The position numbers were made by a program, and so were the translations under genes. Positions 9,607 to 20,301 of a DNA stretch of 64,000 nt are shown piece after piece (positions within the stretch are counted from its first letter, which is position 1; each line of letters opens with the position of its first letter). Origin of the DNA: CAVVIO01 sp963748095 (GTDB lineage Bacteria; Bacteroidota; Bacteroidia; Bacteroidales; UBA10428); NCBI GenBank assembly GCA_963748095.1, contig CAVVIO010000003.1, forward strand, positions 1 through 64,000, read 5' to 3'. Under the pieces are notes generated by a model. The model saw only the letters and a program-made list of their open reading frames with translations. It searched no databases and had not been told where the DNA came from.

Positions 9607-10827
9607 GGGCCCACGATCTCCCTGATCCGATCGGCCGCCGCGTGCAGCGCCGCCGCCGGACGCTCGCGGCCGACGAGCGCCGCGCTCAGGTGGACCTGGA
9701 GCGCGTCGGAGAGCTCGGCGTAGCGGGGCGTGATCGGCCGCGGCCGCGCCGTCAGCAGGATGCCGTAGAGCTGCGTGTAGGACGGGCTCTCGCGCAGGAT
9801 GTCGGGATCGGTGAACAGCGCGCGGCGCGTCGGAATCCGTCCGTTGCGGAAGTGCAGCACCTTCTGCTCGGCGGCGCTCGTCGCGAACCGGATGAACGCC
9901 CAGGCGGCATCCGGATGCGGCGTGGCCGCGGCGATGCCGAACCCCCAGCCGCCGAGGGTCGCCGCCCCCGTCACGCCCGGGTCGTGCGGCAGGGGACAGA
10001 TGCCGACCTTGCCGCGCACGGGCGAATCGGGCTGCTGCAGCAGCGTCCAGGCGTACGGCCAGTTGCGCATGAAGACGGCGCGCCCCTGCTCGAAGGCCCG
10101 CCGGGCGTCTTCTTCCTGATCGGTCGTCACGCTCGGCGGCGAGATCGTGCCGACCGTGCCGACGAGCCACCGCAGGGCCCGGAGGCCCGCCGCGTTGTCG
10201 AGTGTCACGCGGCCCTGGGCGTCGAAGACCTGTCCGCCCGAGCCCCACAGCACCTCGAGGAACGTGCAGACCAGCCCCTCGTACTGCTGCCCCTGATAGA
10301 CGTAGCCCCAGCGCGCCGGCGGGGCCTCCGCGCGCCGGGCGGCGGCGGCCAGCGCGTCGAGCGTGGCGGGCGGCGACGAGACGAGATTCCGTGCGGTAGT
10401 AGAGCAGGCCGGCATCGGCCTGCATCGGCACGCGATAGATGTGACCGTTCCACGTCGAGCCGCGAATGTCCCCGGGCAGGAAGGCCTCGCGCGCGGCCGG
10501 CGGAAACCGGTCGTCGAGCGGCAGCAGCCAGTGGTGCGCGGCGAAGGCCGGCACCCAGGTGACGTCCATGTAGGCGAGATTGTAGGTGGCGTCGCCGGCC
10601 AGGAAGGCGGCCGTGTACATCGACTGGCGGGTGTCGGTGTCGCCCGGGCCCTCGACCAGCTCGACGCGGATGCCGGGATGCGTGGCTTCGAAGGCGTCGA
10701 TGATGGCGTGCCAGCCGCCGCCCGTATCGGGCGCCTCCAGGAAGCGGAGCACGATCGGCCCGGACGCGGGGCGGTGGCAGCCGGCCGCGAGGCACAGGCA
10801 CGCCGCCAGCAGCAGGGCGCGCGACAT
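9603..10827 (-). CDS. Sugar ABC transporter substrate-binding lipoprotein (one frameshift)
   Basis: About 407 residues. The N-terminus MSRALLLAACLCLAAGC is a lipoprotein signal with the lipid-attached Cys in LAAGC. The body resembles extracellular solute-binding family 1 (MalE/ThuE/LpqY type): IRVELVEGPGDTDTRQSMY, AYMDVTWVPAFA, then FMRNWPYAW and GGWGFGIAAATPHPDAAW, the usual hinge and ligand-cleft blocks. An extra A near 10,388 breaks the frame between 'GLLYYRT' and 'LVSSPPATL'. The gene heads the transporter operon and diverges from the DUF389 gene with a 109-base promoter region between them. Confidence 0.88.
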
Positions 10828-10936
10828 GCCCTGAACCTTAGCGGCGCGGCGCGCGACCTGTCAACGCGGCGGCCCCGTGCCTGCGGTTTCGGCGCTACAC
10901 TGGAGGCGATTGTTACCCACGCTCCGAGGGTTCGCC

Positions 10937-11957
10937 ATGGCGCTGCGCCTCATCGAAACCGGTACTCGACCGCGAGCATCGCGGTCTCGTCGTCGAGCTC
11001 ATCAAGGAACAGCCGGTCATCGACTCGTGGATCGAGCCGCTGTCCGACGACCGCGTGGTGATGAAGGTGCTGGTGTCGGCGGAGAACGCCGAGGCCGTGC
11101 TCGATCTGCTCGACAAGCGCTTCTCGTCCGACCCGGGCTTCCGCGTGCTGCTGCTGCCGGTGGCCGCCTCGATCCCGCGTCCGGAAGAGCCCGAGCCGCC
11201 GCCGGCTCCGGAGACCTCGCCCGAAGAGCCGGACCCGGCCAAGGAGAACGGCCCCGGCCGCATCAGCCGCGAGGAGCTCTACGCGCAGGTCATGGACACG
11301 ACGAAGGTGTCGTGGGTCTACGTCGCCACCGTCGTCCTCTCCGCGATCGTCGCCGCCATCGGCATTCTGCACGACAACGTCGCGGTGGTCATCGGTGCGA
11401 TGGTGATCGCCCCGCTGCTGGGGCCGAACGTGGCGCTCTCGCTCGCCACGACGCTGGCCGATGCGCCGCTGGCCCGGACCGCGCTGCGGGCCGGCCTGCT
11501 CGGCATCGCGGTGGCCTTCGCCCTCTCCGTGCTGCTCGGCCTGGTGGTGCCGGTGAACCCGGCCGCGCACGAGATTGCCATGCGGACGACCGTGAGCCTC
11601 GCGGACATCGCGCTCGCGCTGGCGGCTGGCGCCGCCGGGGCCCTCGCCTTCACGACCGGCGTGCCGTCGACGCTGGTGGGCGTCATGGTTGCCGTCGCGC
11701 TGCTCCCGCCGGTCGTCACCCTGGGGCTGCTCGCCGGTGCGGGGTTCGAGCGCCAGGCCGTCGGGGCGCTGCTGCTCGTCGTGATGAATCTGGTGGGCGT
11801 GAACCTGGCGGGGGTCGCGACCTTCGTCGCCCAGGGGATCCGGCCGGCGAGCTGGTGGGAAGCCGACCGGGCGCGCCACTCCACGATCGTGGCCCTTGGC
11901 GTCTGGTTCGTGCTGCTCGTCCTTCTCGGCGCGGTGATCGTGCTGTCGGCGGGGTAG
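10937..11957 (+). CDS. DUF389-family membrane protein (one frameshift)
   Basis: About 340 residues. The cytosolic N-terminal domain (MALRLIET then LIKEQPVIDSW) is followed by a Pro/Glu-rich linker near residues 80-110. Six or so helices of the DUF389/TIGR00341 family then follow, with the conserved core GAMVIAPLLGPNVALSLATT and FTTGVPSTLVGVMVAVALLP. The biochemical function of the family is not established. One extra G near 10,964 shifts the frame after 'RLIET'; downstream reading to the stop at 11957 is clean. A nested palindrome directly downstream probably ends transcription. Confidence 0.8.
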
Positions 11958-11981
11958 GGGCGGGACTCGAGCGCCGGGCGC

Positions 11982-12028
11982 CGCCCCTTCGACTGCGCTC
12001 AGGGGCGCCCTGAGCCCGTCGAAGGGCG
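11982..12028. repeat. Nested palindrome (GTCGAAGGG-type REP element), likely bidirectional terminator
   Basis: The outer arms CGCCCCTTCGAC and GTCGAAGGGCG enclose inner arms CTCAGGG and CCCTGAG. This is the widespread high-GC repeat with a 'CCCTTCGAC...GTCGAAGGG' core. It sits between two convergent genes, so it can end transcription from both sides. A related copy lies at 23,667-23,709. Confidence 0.7.
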
Positions 12029-12047
12029 AGTCCCGATTCCCCGGTTC

Positions 12048-12512
12048 CTACGTGAGGCTGATGTCCGCCAGGTTCACCGTGGCGAACGAGAAGATGATGA
12101 TCAGCAGCGCCGTGCCGAAGCCCCAGATGCCGTTGGCGACGAACGTCGTGATGATCTCGCCGACGTGCAGCCCGTCGAAGAGCGGGAGGCCCTTCAGGAG
12201 CGCCACCGGGACCCAGTTGACGAGCGACCAGAAGATCGCGCCGAACACCATCGCGCGCTTGAAGCAGGCGCCGCCGGTCTGATGTTCGGCCGTCGTGAAC
12301 GCGACGCCGATGCCGAAGACCCCGCCCCAGAAGATCATCGACGAGATCGCCGGCATCCACATCGGAATCGTCGGATCCGTCGGATACGCGTGGCGTGCCG
12401 TCAGATGAACGAGGTGGAAGACGGCCACGGTCGGCTCCTTGAAGAACACCACGGCCAGCGCCCCTGAAAAGATGGCGATGATGATGCGGATCGACGGATT
12501 GATCTCTCCCAT
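12048..12512 (-). CDS. Conserved hypothetical four-helix membrane protein
   Basis: 154 residues with four hydrophobic stretches: IRIIIAIFSGALAVVFF, ISSMIFWGGVFGIGVAF, AMVFGAIFWSLVNWVPVALL and IWGFGTALLIIIFSF. No catalytic motif or signal peptide is apparent, and I do not recognise the family. It starts 23 bases downstream of the S9 peptidase stop on the same strand and probably shares its transcript. A GAGAGG sequence about 11 bases before the ATG can serve as ribosome binding site. Confidence 0.6.
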   Translation of the reverse strand: MGEINPSIRIIIAIFSGALAVVFFKEPTVAVFHLVHLTARHAYPTDPTIPMWMPAISSMIFWGGVFGIGVAFTTAEHQTGGACFKRAMVFGAIFWSLVNWVPVALLKGLPLFDGLHVGEIITTFVANGIWGFGTALLIIIFSFATVNLADISLT

Positions 12513-12535
12513 GCGAGCGGTCCTCTCTCCGATAT

Positions 12536-14569
12536 CTACTTCGAAAAATGGCGGTCGTACCAGGCCAGGCTCCGGTCGATCAGGTCCTGAACGTGACGGG
12601 TCTCCCTGACGCCGTGCCCTTCGCGGGGATAGCGTACCATAATTGTCTCCACCCCGACATCCTTCAGGGCGATGTAGAACTGTTCGGCCTCGGCAATCGG
12701 CACGTCGTTATCGTTCTCGCCGTGGGCGAACATCGTCGGCGTGTGCACCTGAGCCGCGTAGCGGAGCGCCGAGCGGTCCCACAGCCGGTCCATGATGTTC
12801 CCCGTCGTCGGGTACCCGCCGTATTCCACGGCCAGATAGTCGTGGTAGTAAGCCATGTAGTTGAAACTGACGAGGTTGGAGATGCCGGCAATCGGCACCG
12901 CCGCCTTGAACCGGTTCGTCTGCGTGATCAGCCAGTCGGTCAGCTGGCCGCCGTAGCTCACCCCTTCCACGCCTTCCCGGTTCCGGTCGATCCACGGGAA
13001 CTGCTCTTCGGCCACGTCCAGGCTGTACAGCACGTCCCGGGCCTCGGCCCCGTCCTGGTCCGCGAAAATGGCGTCCTCGAGCTTCTGGCCGTACCCCGTC
13101 GAGCCGCGGTAGTTCACCATCAGCGTCGCGAACCCGTGTGCCGCGTAGACCTGCGCCTTGAAGTCGAACGCCGGACCCTGCTGGCCGTGCGGGCCGCCGT
13201 GCATCACCACGATGACGGGATACTTCCGATCCGGCTGCAGGTCGAGCGGTTCGGTGAGGAACGATTCGATCCGCAGCGTGCCGTCGAAGCTGTCGGTCGT
13301 GAACGTCGTCACCGGGGCCACCGCATGACCGGCCAGGAACGCCCTGGCCACCGACGTCACCGGTTTCGCCGACCCGTTGCGCTGCACGTACACCTCGGCC
13401 GGCGACGAGGGCGTCGTCAGCGAGTAGGCCAGCGTCCCGTCGCGGGCCACCGAGTAGTCGCCGACCCGCCCGCGCTCGGCCACGGCGCGCACCGGCGCGC
13501 CGCCGGACACCGGAATACGGTCGAGGTAGACGTTGCCGCGCATCTGGACCGTCGTGTAGACCGACCGGCCGTCCGGCGCCCACGCCGGCTCATCCTGGCG
13601 CCCGTCGACATCGCCGCCGATCTCGTGCCGGTGGCTCCCGTCGGCGTCGATCAGCCAGACGTGCGTATCCTCCATCGTCGTCTCCGACGAGGTGAGCGGC
13701 CGCCGCGTGCCGAGGTAGGCGATCGTGCGGCCGTCGGGCGACCACGTCGGGTCGTACTCCGCGTTGCGTGTCCTCGTCAGTTGCGTGACGTTTCCGTCGG
13801 CGACGTTCACCGTGAAGATGTCGTAGTTGAAGACGCGGTCCTGGTCGGGTTCGTGGTTGGAGACGAAGACGATCCGCGTCCCGTCGGGCGACCAGTGCAG
13901 CGAGTGCTCGTAGTGATCCCCGCGCGTGAGCTGCCGCACCTTCCGCGTCGCCACGTCGACGACGAAGAGGTGCAGGCGGCGGTTGTCGTTGAAGTGCGTC
14001 AGTCCCTCCGACGCCGTTGGCTTGTAGTTATACCGGGTGATCACCTCCGGATCGCCCGTGGCGTCCGCCGATTCGGGACCGGGCACGGCCGACACGAAGG
14101 CGATCGACTTGCCGTCGGGCGACCAGGCCAGGCTCTCGCCCCGGCCGGGCAGCGGCGAGTTCGTCCCCTTCGTCGGTGCGAGGAAGGTCGGAGCCGTGCC
14201 GTCCGCGCGGACAATCATCAGGCCCGACTGGTCCCCCTGGCTGCCGTCATAGGCGAGCCACGTCCCGTCGGGCGACCAGCGCGGGTTGCCGCTCGACGCC
14301 GCGGGATCGCCCGGGCGGACGGCGTGTCCGGTGGTGAGGTTCATGATCCACAGCTGGCCGTACGGCCGTCCGGGCCGGTCGTAGTTCGTCACCGTGTACG
14401 CCAGATGCGTGCCGTCGGGCGAGATCCGGGCGGCGCCGGTCGCCTTCATGGCCGGCAAATCGGCGCTCCGGAATCCGGTGGACTGGGCGTGCAGCCCGGC
14501 GGCGGCCGTGGCGATGAGCAGGACCGCGACGGCGCATCCGGCGCGAGCGCGTGTGAGGACGTGACGCAT
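12536..14569 (-). CDS. S9-family prolyl oligopeptidase-type serine peptidase, secreted
   Basis: 677 residues with a signal peptide (MRHVLTRARAGCAVAVLLIA to the cut near LHAQS). A WD40/PD40-type beta-propeller carries repeated SPDG motifs (ISPDGTHLAYT, WSPDGTWLAYD, WSPDGKSIAFVS, WSPDGTRIVFVS). The C-terminal alpha/beta hydrolase domain has Ser538 in GVSYGGQ, Asp620 in HGENDNDVP and His652 in EGHGVRE, a complete triad in the S9C order. The enzyme trims short peptides in the periplasm or outside. The frame extends upstream to about 15,064, but the ATG at 14569 is followed by a clear signal peptide, so I chose it. The gene is fully intact. Confidence 0.9.
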   Translation of the reverse strand: MRHVLTRARAGCAVAVLLIATAAAGLHAQSTGFRSADLPAMKATGAARISPDGTHLAYTVTNYDRPGRPYGQLWIMNLTTGHAVRPGDPAASSGNPRWSPDGTWLAYDGSQGDQSGLMIVRADGTAPTFLAPTKGTNSPLPGRGESLAWSPDGKSIAFVSAVPGPESADATGDPEVITRYNYKPTASEGLTHFNDNRRLHLFVVDVATRKVRQLTRGDHYEHSLHWSPDGTRIVFVSNHEPDQDRVFNYDIFTVNVADGNVTQLTRTRNAEYDPTWSPDGRTIAYLGTRRPLTSSETTMEDTHVWLIDADGSHRHEIGGDVDGRQDEPAWAPDGRSVYTTVQMRGNVYLDRIPVSGGAPVRAVAERGRVGDYSVARDGTLAYSLTTPSSPAEVYVQRNGSAKPVTSVARAFLAGHAVAPVTTFTTDSFDGTLRIESFLTEPLDLQPDRKYPVIVVMHGGPHGQQGPAFDFKAQVYAAHGFATLMVNYRGSTGYGQKLEDAIFADQDGAEARDVLYSLDVAEEQFPWIDRNREGVEGVSYGGQLTDWLITQTNRFKAAVPIAGISNLVSFNYMAYYHDYLAVEYGGYPTTGNIMDRLWDRSALRYAAQVHTPTMFAHGENDNDVPIAEAEQFYIALKDVGVETIMVRYPREGHGVRETRHVQDLIDRSLAWYDRHFSK

Positions 14570-14673
14570 GGAGTGCTGTCTCCCTGTAGCGGTCGCGGAC
14601 CCGCGACCGGCGGTTGCACGGCGGCCCGCGGCGCCGCCGCATCCGATCGGCTGTTCCTGCCGGGCACGCCGGA

Positions 14674-15285
14674 TCACGATCCGGCGGCGATCGACAGGTG
14701 TTCGCGCGTGACCGGGCTCAGGCGGACCATCAGCAGCATCCGCTCGACGATGTCGCACCACTCGCCGCGCTCGGTCGCCAGCTCGTCGGCCGGTGCGCTG
14801 GCGTTCGGCAGGGCGCAGGCCGCGCCGACTTCGGTGACCGCCTTGCGGCGGTAGGTGCTCAGCATCCAATCGCCGAACCGGCCGACCTCGAAGAAGTGCT
14901 CGGTGAGGAACACGGCAATCGGCACGCGCATCGCGCCGAGGATGCGCACTTCGTCGCGGACGGCCGCATCGGCGTCGCGATCGATGACGCGCAGCGTCAC
15001 CTCGTCGCCCGCCGCCGCCGCCAGCTGCTGGAGCATCGGTCCCTGGCGGACGCAGTCGCCGCACCAGACACCCGAGACGAGCAGGATGTTCAGGCGGACG
15101 CCGTGGCCCGTCACGCGGGCCCGGTCCTCCGCGGACAGAGAGGGCAGGGCGAGCATCTGGGCGCGCCGGCGATCGGCCTTGGCGCCCGGCGACTCCGCCA
15201 GGTAGGTCTCGTAGTCGGCGGCCTGATCGAACGCGCTCCGCCAGAAGGTGCTGCGAACGTCGAAGTACTTCGGACTATCGGACAT
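14674..15285 (-). CDS. Thioredoxin-like protein with WCGDC active site
   Basis: 203 residues without a signal peptide, so probably cytosolic. The thioredoxin fold is marked by VSGVWCGDCVRQGP (Cys75 and Cys78) and the cis-Pro segment AMRVPIAVF about 50 residues later. The WCGDC variant is common in thioredoxin-family proteins of unknown target in environmental bacteria. N-terminal residues 1-60 form an alpha-helical extension, and the C-terminal 50 residues add another helical segment with a WC pair (GEWCDI). It lies between the BNR-repeat protein and the S9 peptidase on the same strand, 104 bases from the latter. Confidence 0.78.
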   Translation of the reverse strand: MSDSPKYFDVRSTFWRSAFDQAADYETYLAESPGAKADRRRAQMLALPSLSAEDRARVTGHGVRLNILLVSGVWCGDCVRQGPMLQQLAAAAGDEVTLRVIDRDADAAVRDEVRILGAMRVPIAVFLTEHFFEVGRFGDWMLSTYRRKAVTEVGAACALPNASAPADELATERGEWCDIVERMLLMVRLSPVTREHLSIAAGS

Positions 15286-15413
15286 GATCCCGGGATTCCT
15301 CCGGAAAGAACGGCGCCCCCGAGGCGCCGGGCGTGCACAAGTATACCGGGGCCGCGGAAGGGACGACGGCGGACCGCTGGTGCCGGCGGCAGGGACTGAG
15401 GTCGGGGAGCGGG

Positions 15414-15446
15414 GCGGGAGGCCCGTCGAGTCGACGGGCCTCCCGC
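15414..15446 (-). terminator. Perfect 16-bp hairpin after the BNR-protein gene
   Basis: Arms 15414-15429 and 15431-15446 are exact reverse complements (GCGGGAGGCCCGTCGA). The hairpin begins 11 bases beyond the stop codon of the minus-strand gene. No T-tract follows, so it may act as a stability or termination element rather than a classic intrinsic terminator. Confidence 0.55.
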
Positions 15447-15456
15447 TTCGGAGGGC

Positions 15457-18400
15457 CTACGGCTTCGGCACGACGATCGCGCCGAGATGGGCGGCGTGCA
15501 GCTGATCGTTGAAGGCCGACACGTCCCGGGTCAGCACGGTGCCGGCCTGGGTCTCGGCCGCCTTCAGGTCCTGATGCAGGAGGTCGTAGACCTGTTGCTG
15601 CGCCGCGGTGGGCGGGAAGTCGCCCTGCGAGATGTCGCCGGCCAGGTCGTTGAGCTTGGAGTAGAGGCGGACCGGGTAGCGCAGGGCGTCCTCGCTGGCG
15701 CCGGTCAGCTCGGTATTGAAGAGCTTGTTCTCCACGTCGAGCGCCTGCGCATCGAGGTGATCCGCGGCCTGCGCCAGCGCCGGCGAGCCCGCGCCCGCGG
15801 CCAGCACCTGCTTCAGATCGTCGATCTGCTTGCGCACCCACTCGAGCTGGTTGATCGTCCGGATCTCCCCGGAGACTCCTCGCGGATCGACATCAGCAGC
15901 TTCGTCTGTGCCGCGATGTCGGCTCGGTGCCGTCGGTGTTGGGGTCCTTCTTCACGACGAGCTTCTGCGTCGACGTGTGGCCGTCCACCGGAGCTGCACC
16001 TGTAGGTGCCCGGCACCACGCGCGGCTGCGGGCGTCCGCCCCAGGCGACGAGCGGCCGCCACCTTTCGGGCCGACCTTGATCCACGGCTTGTCCGGCGGC
16101 GGCGTGCGCAGCTGCACCTCCGTCGGCTCGGGGTAACGCAGGTTCCACCAGACGCGGTTGATCCCCGCGTGTGCCGTCCCCTTGATCGTGCGGAGTCGGC
16201 TGGCCGTCGCTGTCGGCGATCGCGATCGTCACGTCGCGCCTTCGGCGCGCCTTCAGGTAGTAGTTGAGGTCGGCGCCGTAGGGCGGGTTCTGCCCGCGCA
16301 CGTCGGCTCGCGGCCGCTCTGCATCGCCGGCTCCGACTGCGGAAGCGGTAGCGCCGGCCGGGCTCGAACAGGTGACGGCGGCGCTCGCTGTCAGCACTGC
16401 GGTCGTCAGCTCGCGCAGCGGCGTGATGTCGTCCAGGATCCAGAAGCCGCGGCCGTAGGTGCGCGACGACCAGGTCGTTGAAGTGCTCCTGGACGGTCGA
16501 GCCAGTACGACCGGCGCGTGCGGCAGGTTGTCCTGCAGCGGCATCCAGTGCCCGCCGTCGTCGAACGAGACGTAGACGCGCGTTCTCGGTGCCGGCGTAG
16601 AGCATGCCCTGGCGCACCGGGTCCTCGCGCACGACGTGCACGTAGCTGCAGACGGGCTCGTCGGGATGCCGGCGCTGATCGAGCGTCCACGTGCGGCCGT
16701 AGTCGGTCGTCTTGTAGACGTACGGGTCGTAGTCGCCCACCTGGTGGAGGTCGACGGCTGATGTAGGCCGTGCCGGCGTCGTAGCTGCGACGGCTCGATG
16801 TTGCTCGATCGTGCCCCAGGGCGGCAGGTCCGGGATGTTCTTCGTGACGTTCGTCCAGTGCTGCGCCGCCGTCCCGCGTGACGCTGCACCAGGCCGTCGT
16901 TGCGTGCCCGCCCAGATCACGCCCTGCCTGCACGCGGCGACTCGGCGATCGCGAAGACGCACCGAGCGTACGTCGACGCTCGAGGTTGTCGGGCGTGAGG
17001 CCGCCCGAGTCGCCCTGCGTCGCTCTTGTCGTTCAGCGTCAGGTCGGGGCTGATCGACCTTCCAGCTCTGGCCGCCGTCGGTCGTCTCGTGCACGTACTG
17101 GCTGCCGACGTAGACGCGTGTTGTGGTCGTGCGGCGAGATGGCGAGCGGGAACGTCCAGTGCCAGCGGTACTTCACGTCCGCCGGCGCCCAGCCGTCGGG
17201 TCGTCGGGCCACGACGCTGACGTCGCGCGCCTGCCCGTCCTCAGGTCGAAGCGGTCGAGCGACGCCGTCGTAGCAGCCGCGACCAGACGATGTCGGGGTC
17301 CTCGGATCGGGCATCGGCGAAGCCGCTCTCGCAGCCGCCGACCGGTGGACCAGTCGCCGATGCGGCCGATGCCGCCGCCCGCCAGGCTGTTGCTCGGGCC
17401 CGCGCGAGCGACGGGCGTCCTGGATGTTGCCGTAGACGTTGTACGGGATCTGGTTGTCGGTGGTGACGTGGTAGATCTGCGCGATCGGCAGGTCGGATGC
17501 GCTCGACCAGCGTCCGGCCGCGCGTCGAGCGTGATGATGACGCCGGCGTCGTTGGCCGACGATCATGCGGTCGGCGTTGGTCGGGTCGATCCAGATGTCG
17601 TGGTTGTCGCCGCCCGCCGCCGAGTCGCGCTCGGCGATGCGTCTCGCCGCCGTCGAGCGATGACGCTCAGTGCGACGCGACGAGGAAGTAGACCTCGTTC
17701 GCGTTGTCCGGCGTCGACCGCGAAGCGCGTGTAGTAGTGCGGCCGCTCGTGCAGCGTCGTGGTCGTGCGTTCACCAGCCGTCCACGTCGCGCCGCCGTCG
17801 TCGGAGCGGTAGAAGCCGCCGGCGTCGTCCGTGTCCTCGATCAGGGCGTAGACGCGGCTCGGGGTCGGCTCGGCGCGATGCGCCACGGCGATCTTGCCCA
17901 GCGGCGTGCGTCGGGCAGCCCGTGCCCGTCAGCTGCGTCCAGGTCGTCGCCGCCGTCGCGTCGACGACGTAGACGCCGCTGCCCGGGCCCGCCGCTCGTC
18001 GCGGCCCCAGGTCTGGATGCTGCAGTCGGCCACATGCCGGCGAAGAGGATGCGCGGGTTCGTCGGGTCCATGGCCAGGTCGGAGCAGCCGGTGTTCTCGT
18101 CCACGAACAGCACCTGCTCCCAGGTCTTGCCGCCGTCGGTCGTGCGGAAGACGCCGCGCTCCGGCTGCGGCGCCGTAGCCGTGGCCCAGCGCGCACGGCG
18201 AAGACGACGTCGGGGTCGTGCGGATCGATGACGATGCGGCCGATGCGGCCGGTCTGGCTCGAGCCCCATGTGCTGCCAGGTCTCGCCGGCGTCGGTGGAC
18301 TTGTAGACGCCGTCGCCGATCGAGACGTTGCTGCGGATGAAGCGTCTCGCCCGTGCCCGCCCAGACGACGTTGGGGTCGGAGGGCGCGACCGCCAGCGCG

Positions 18401-18705
18401 CCGATCGACTGCGACGTCCTCGTCGTCGAAGATCGGCTTCCAGTCGACGCCGCCGTCGGTCGGTCTTCCAGACGCCGCCCGACGCGGCGCCGACGTAGTA
18501 GACCTTCGGGTCGCCCGGCACGCCGGCGACCGCGCGTGACGCGGTTGCCCAGCGGGCCGATGAAGCGGTACTGGAGCTGGCTGTACTGGGCCGGCCTGAT
18601 GGCCACCGGCGCCTGGGCGTCGGCGTGCAGCGCCAGGCCGCCCGCGACGAGCAGGGCGACGGCTGCTGACGCGGTCAGCCGGGAAAATCTGCGTGGACTG
18701 GGCAT
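15457..18705 (-). CDS. Secreted BNR/sortilin-repeat protein ('WD40/YVTN/BNR glycosyl hydrolase'), many indels
   Basis: The start at 18705 has a strong AGGAGG site and a signal peptide (MPSPRRFSRLTASAAVALLV to ALHADAQAP). The mature protein begins QYRFIGPLGNRV. It carries repeated Asp-box motifs of the VPS10/sortilin type: DGGVDWKPIF, STDAGETWQHMG, TTDGGKTWEQVLF, SDDGGATWTAG. The C-terminal region includes VPGTYRVQLRVDGHTSTQKL-like sequence and a helical tail ending AHLGAIVVPKP. About 1,080 residues, which matches Acidobacteriota proteins of this type; their function is unproven despite the 'glycosyl hydrolase' label. The region 15,850-18,540 carries very many single-base indels; the last 125 residues are clean. 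Gene limits are firm, internal sequence is not. Confidence 0.75.
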
Positions 18706-19273
18706 GAAGGTCTCCTCCTGAGTGAGCGTCCGGGGGCGCCCCGGGCGGGGCCGTTTCGTACACCGCAGGGCAATCCCTGCAGCGAATCCGGGCACCGCGA
18801 GAGCTCACCGAACGGTGAGGGTAAGGGAGTCAACTTCCGTACCGGATCGATGAAGCTTCCTCTCGCTTGACGGGATCGCGCGTTCGCGACCGACTCCGGG
18901 ACGACGACGGTACGTGATGGCGTGGACGGCGCGTGGACCAGCCCGGGCGGATGATGGGGCAGACGTGGATGAACTGAATGTCGCATGAGGTCGGCAGCGA
19001 TGTCGTCACGCCAGTCCGCACGCCAGCTCGTCGGTGGTCACGCGCTGGCGGGAAGACGCTGTCGTTGCCGCAATTGACATGCCATGCGGCGAACGTGCGC
19101 CTGGACTCGAGATCGTGCAGGAGGAGAAGGCAGGATTGCGAAACATTCCGCGAGACGCGCGGGATTAATCGGCGTCTACGGCTGAGGTAGGAGAGCGCCA
19201 GGCGCTGAACGTCGCCTATCGCCCGGCGAAGGCGCGCGCCGCACCCTGCACGTCGTCCGTGACCGGGACGCTC
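18706..19273. other. Intergenic region, no gene seen
   Basis: No frame here has coding character or resemblance to a family. It should hold the promoter of the minus-strand BNR-protein gene. It is less GC-rich than its surroundings in places (around 18,960-19,170). Confidence 0.5.
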
Positions 19274-20301
19274 CTAGCCCGGTCTCTCCGGCCGCCACCG
19301 GAGGCCGGCGTTCAGGATCTCCTGGAGCAGCGCCTCGTAGGACATGCCGGCGGCTTCGGCCGACTCGGCGAAGTCCTCGCCGTAGGCGAGCTGCGGGTTG
19401 GGGTTGGCCTCCAGCACGTAGATCCGTCCGTCGGCGTCGAGCCGCAGGTCGATGCGCGCGTAGCCGCTCAGTTCGAGGGTCCGGTAGACGCGCTTGCAGA
19501 GCCGGTGGATCTGTTCGGCCAGCCCGTCGGGCAGGTCCTTGGCCGGCGCCGGTCTTGATGCCGTGCTTCTTCTGGTAGTTCGCGTTCCACTTCACCTGCG
19601 GCGGTGGCGATGCGGTGCACGTCCTCCGGCATCTTGGTGAACTGCAGCTCCCAGACGGGGAAGACGTCTGCAGGCGCTGGTTGCCGAGGACGCCGACGTA
19701 GAGCTCGCGCCCGTCGATGTAGTGCTCGGCGATGGCGTCGGTGCCGATGCTCCGGTGGATGAAGCGCACGCGGTCCCGCAGCTTCTCGTCGTCCGTCACG
19801 ACCGAGGCCTGGGCGATGCCGATCGAGGCATCCTGCGTCAGCGACTTCACGATGAGCGGGAAGTTCAGCCGCTTCGGGCGGTGGACGGCCCGCCCGACGC
19901 GGAAGACGACCGAACTCGGCCACCGGAATGCGATGGTAGGTGAGCAGCATCTTCGTGAGCGCCTTGTCCCGCGACAGCATCAGGCCCCGCGAGTTGCAGC
20001 CGGTGTAGGGCTGCCGCAGCAGCTCGAGGTAGCTGACGATGTTCTGGTCGAAGACCGCCACTTCGTGGAGGTTCTCGAGCATGTTGAAGGCGATGTGCGG
20101 GTGGAAGTCGCCCATCGCCGGGCGGATGACGCTCAGGTCGTCCTTGATGCCGAGGACCCGCACCTCGTGGCCCATGTCCCGGAGCGTCGAGATGACGTCG
20201 TACTCGGTCTTCCAGTCGACGGCCAGCAGGTCGTGGTCCGTCACGTCCTCGGGCGGGACCAGGTAGTCATGGACGAGCGCCAGCACGCGCAGTTTTCTCA
20301 T
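19274..20301 (-). CDS. ATP-grasp ligase, D-Ala-D-Ala-ligase-like (several indels)
   Basis: About 340 residues. The N-terminal preATP-grasp part reads MRKLRVLALVHDYLVPPEDV and later NMLENLHEVAVFDQNIVSYL, then YTGCNSRGLMLSRDKALTK, as in D-Ala-D-Ala-ligase relatives. The central domain has PLIVKSLTQDASIGIAQAS, the nucleotide-binding loop. The C-terminal metal site is YARIDLRLDADGRIYVLEAN with NPNPQLA, giving the D...E.N Mg ligands. Such enzymes join a carboxylate to an amine via an acyl phosphate; the substrate is unknown. Frameshifts lie near 19,552, 19,600, 19,668 and 19,913. The ATG overlaps the stop of the upstream metallopeptidase (ATGA), so the two are translationally coupled. Confidence 0.78.

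Noticed and set aside
12548..14854. 768-codon plus-strand open frame
   Set aside because: It lies antisense to the intact S9 peptidase with full triad and signal peptide; its translation is Arg/Val/Asp-rich shadow sequence.
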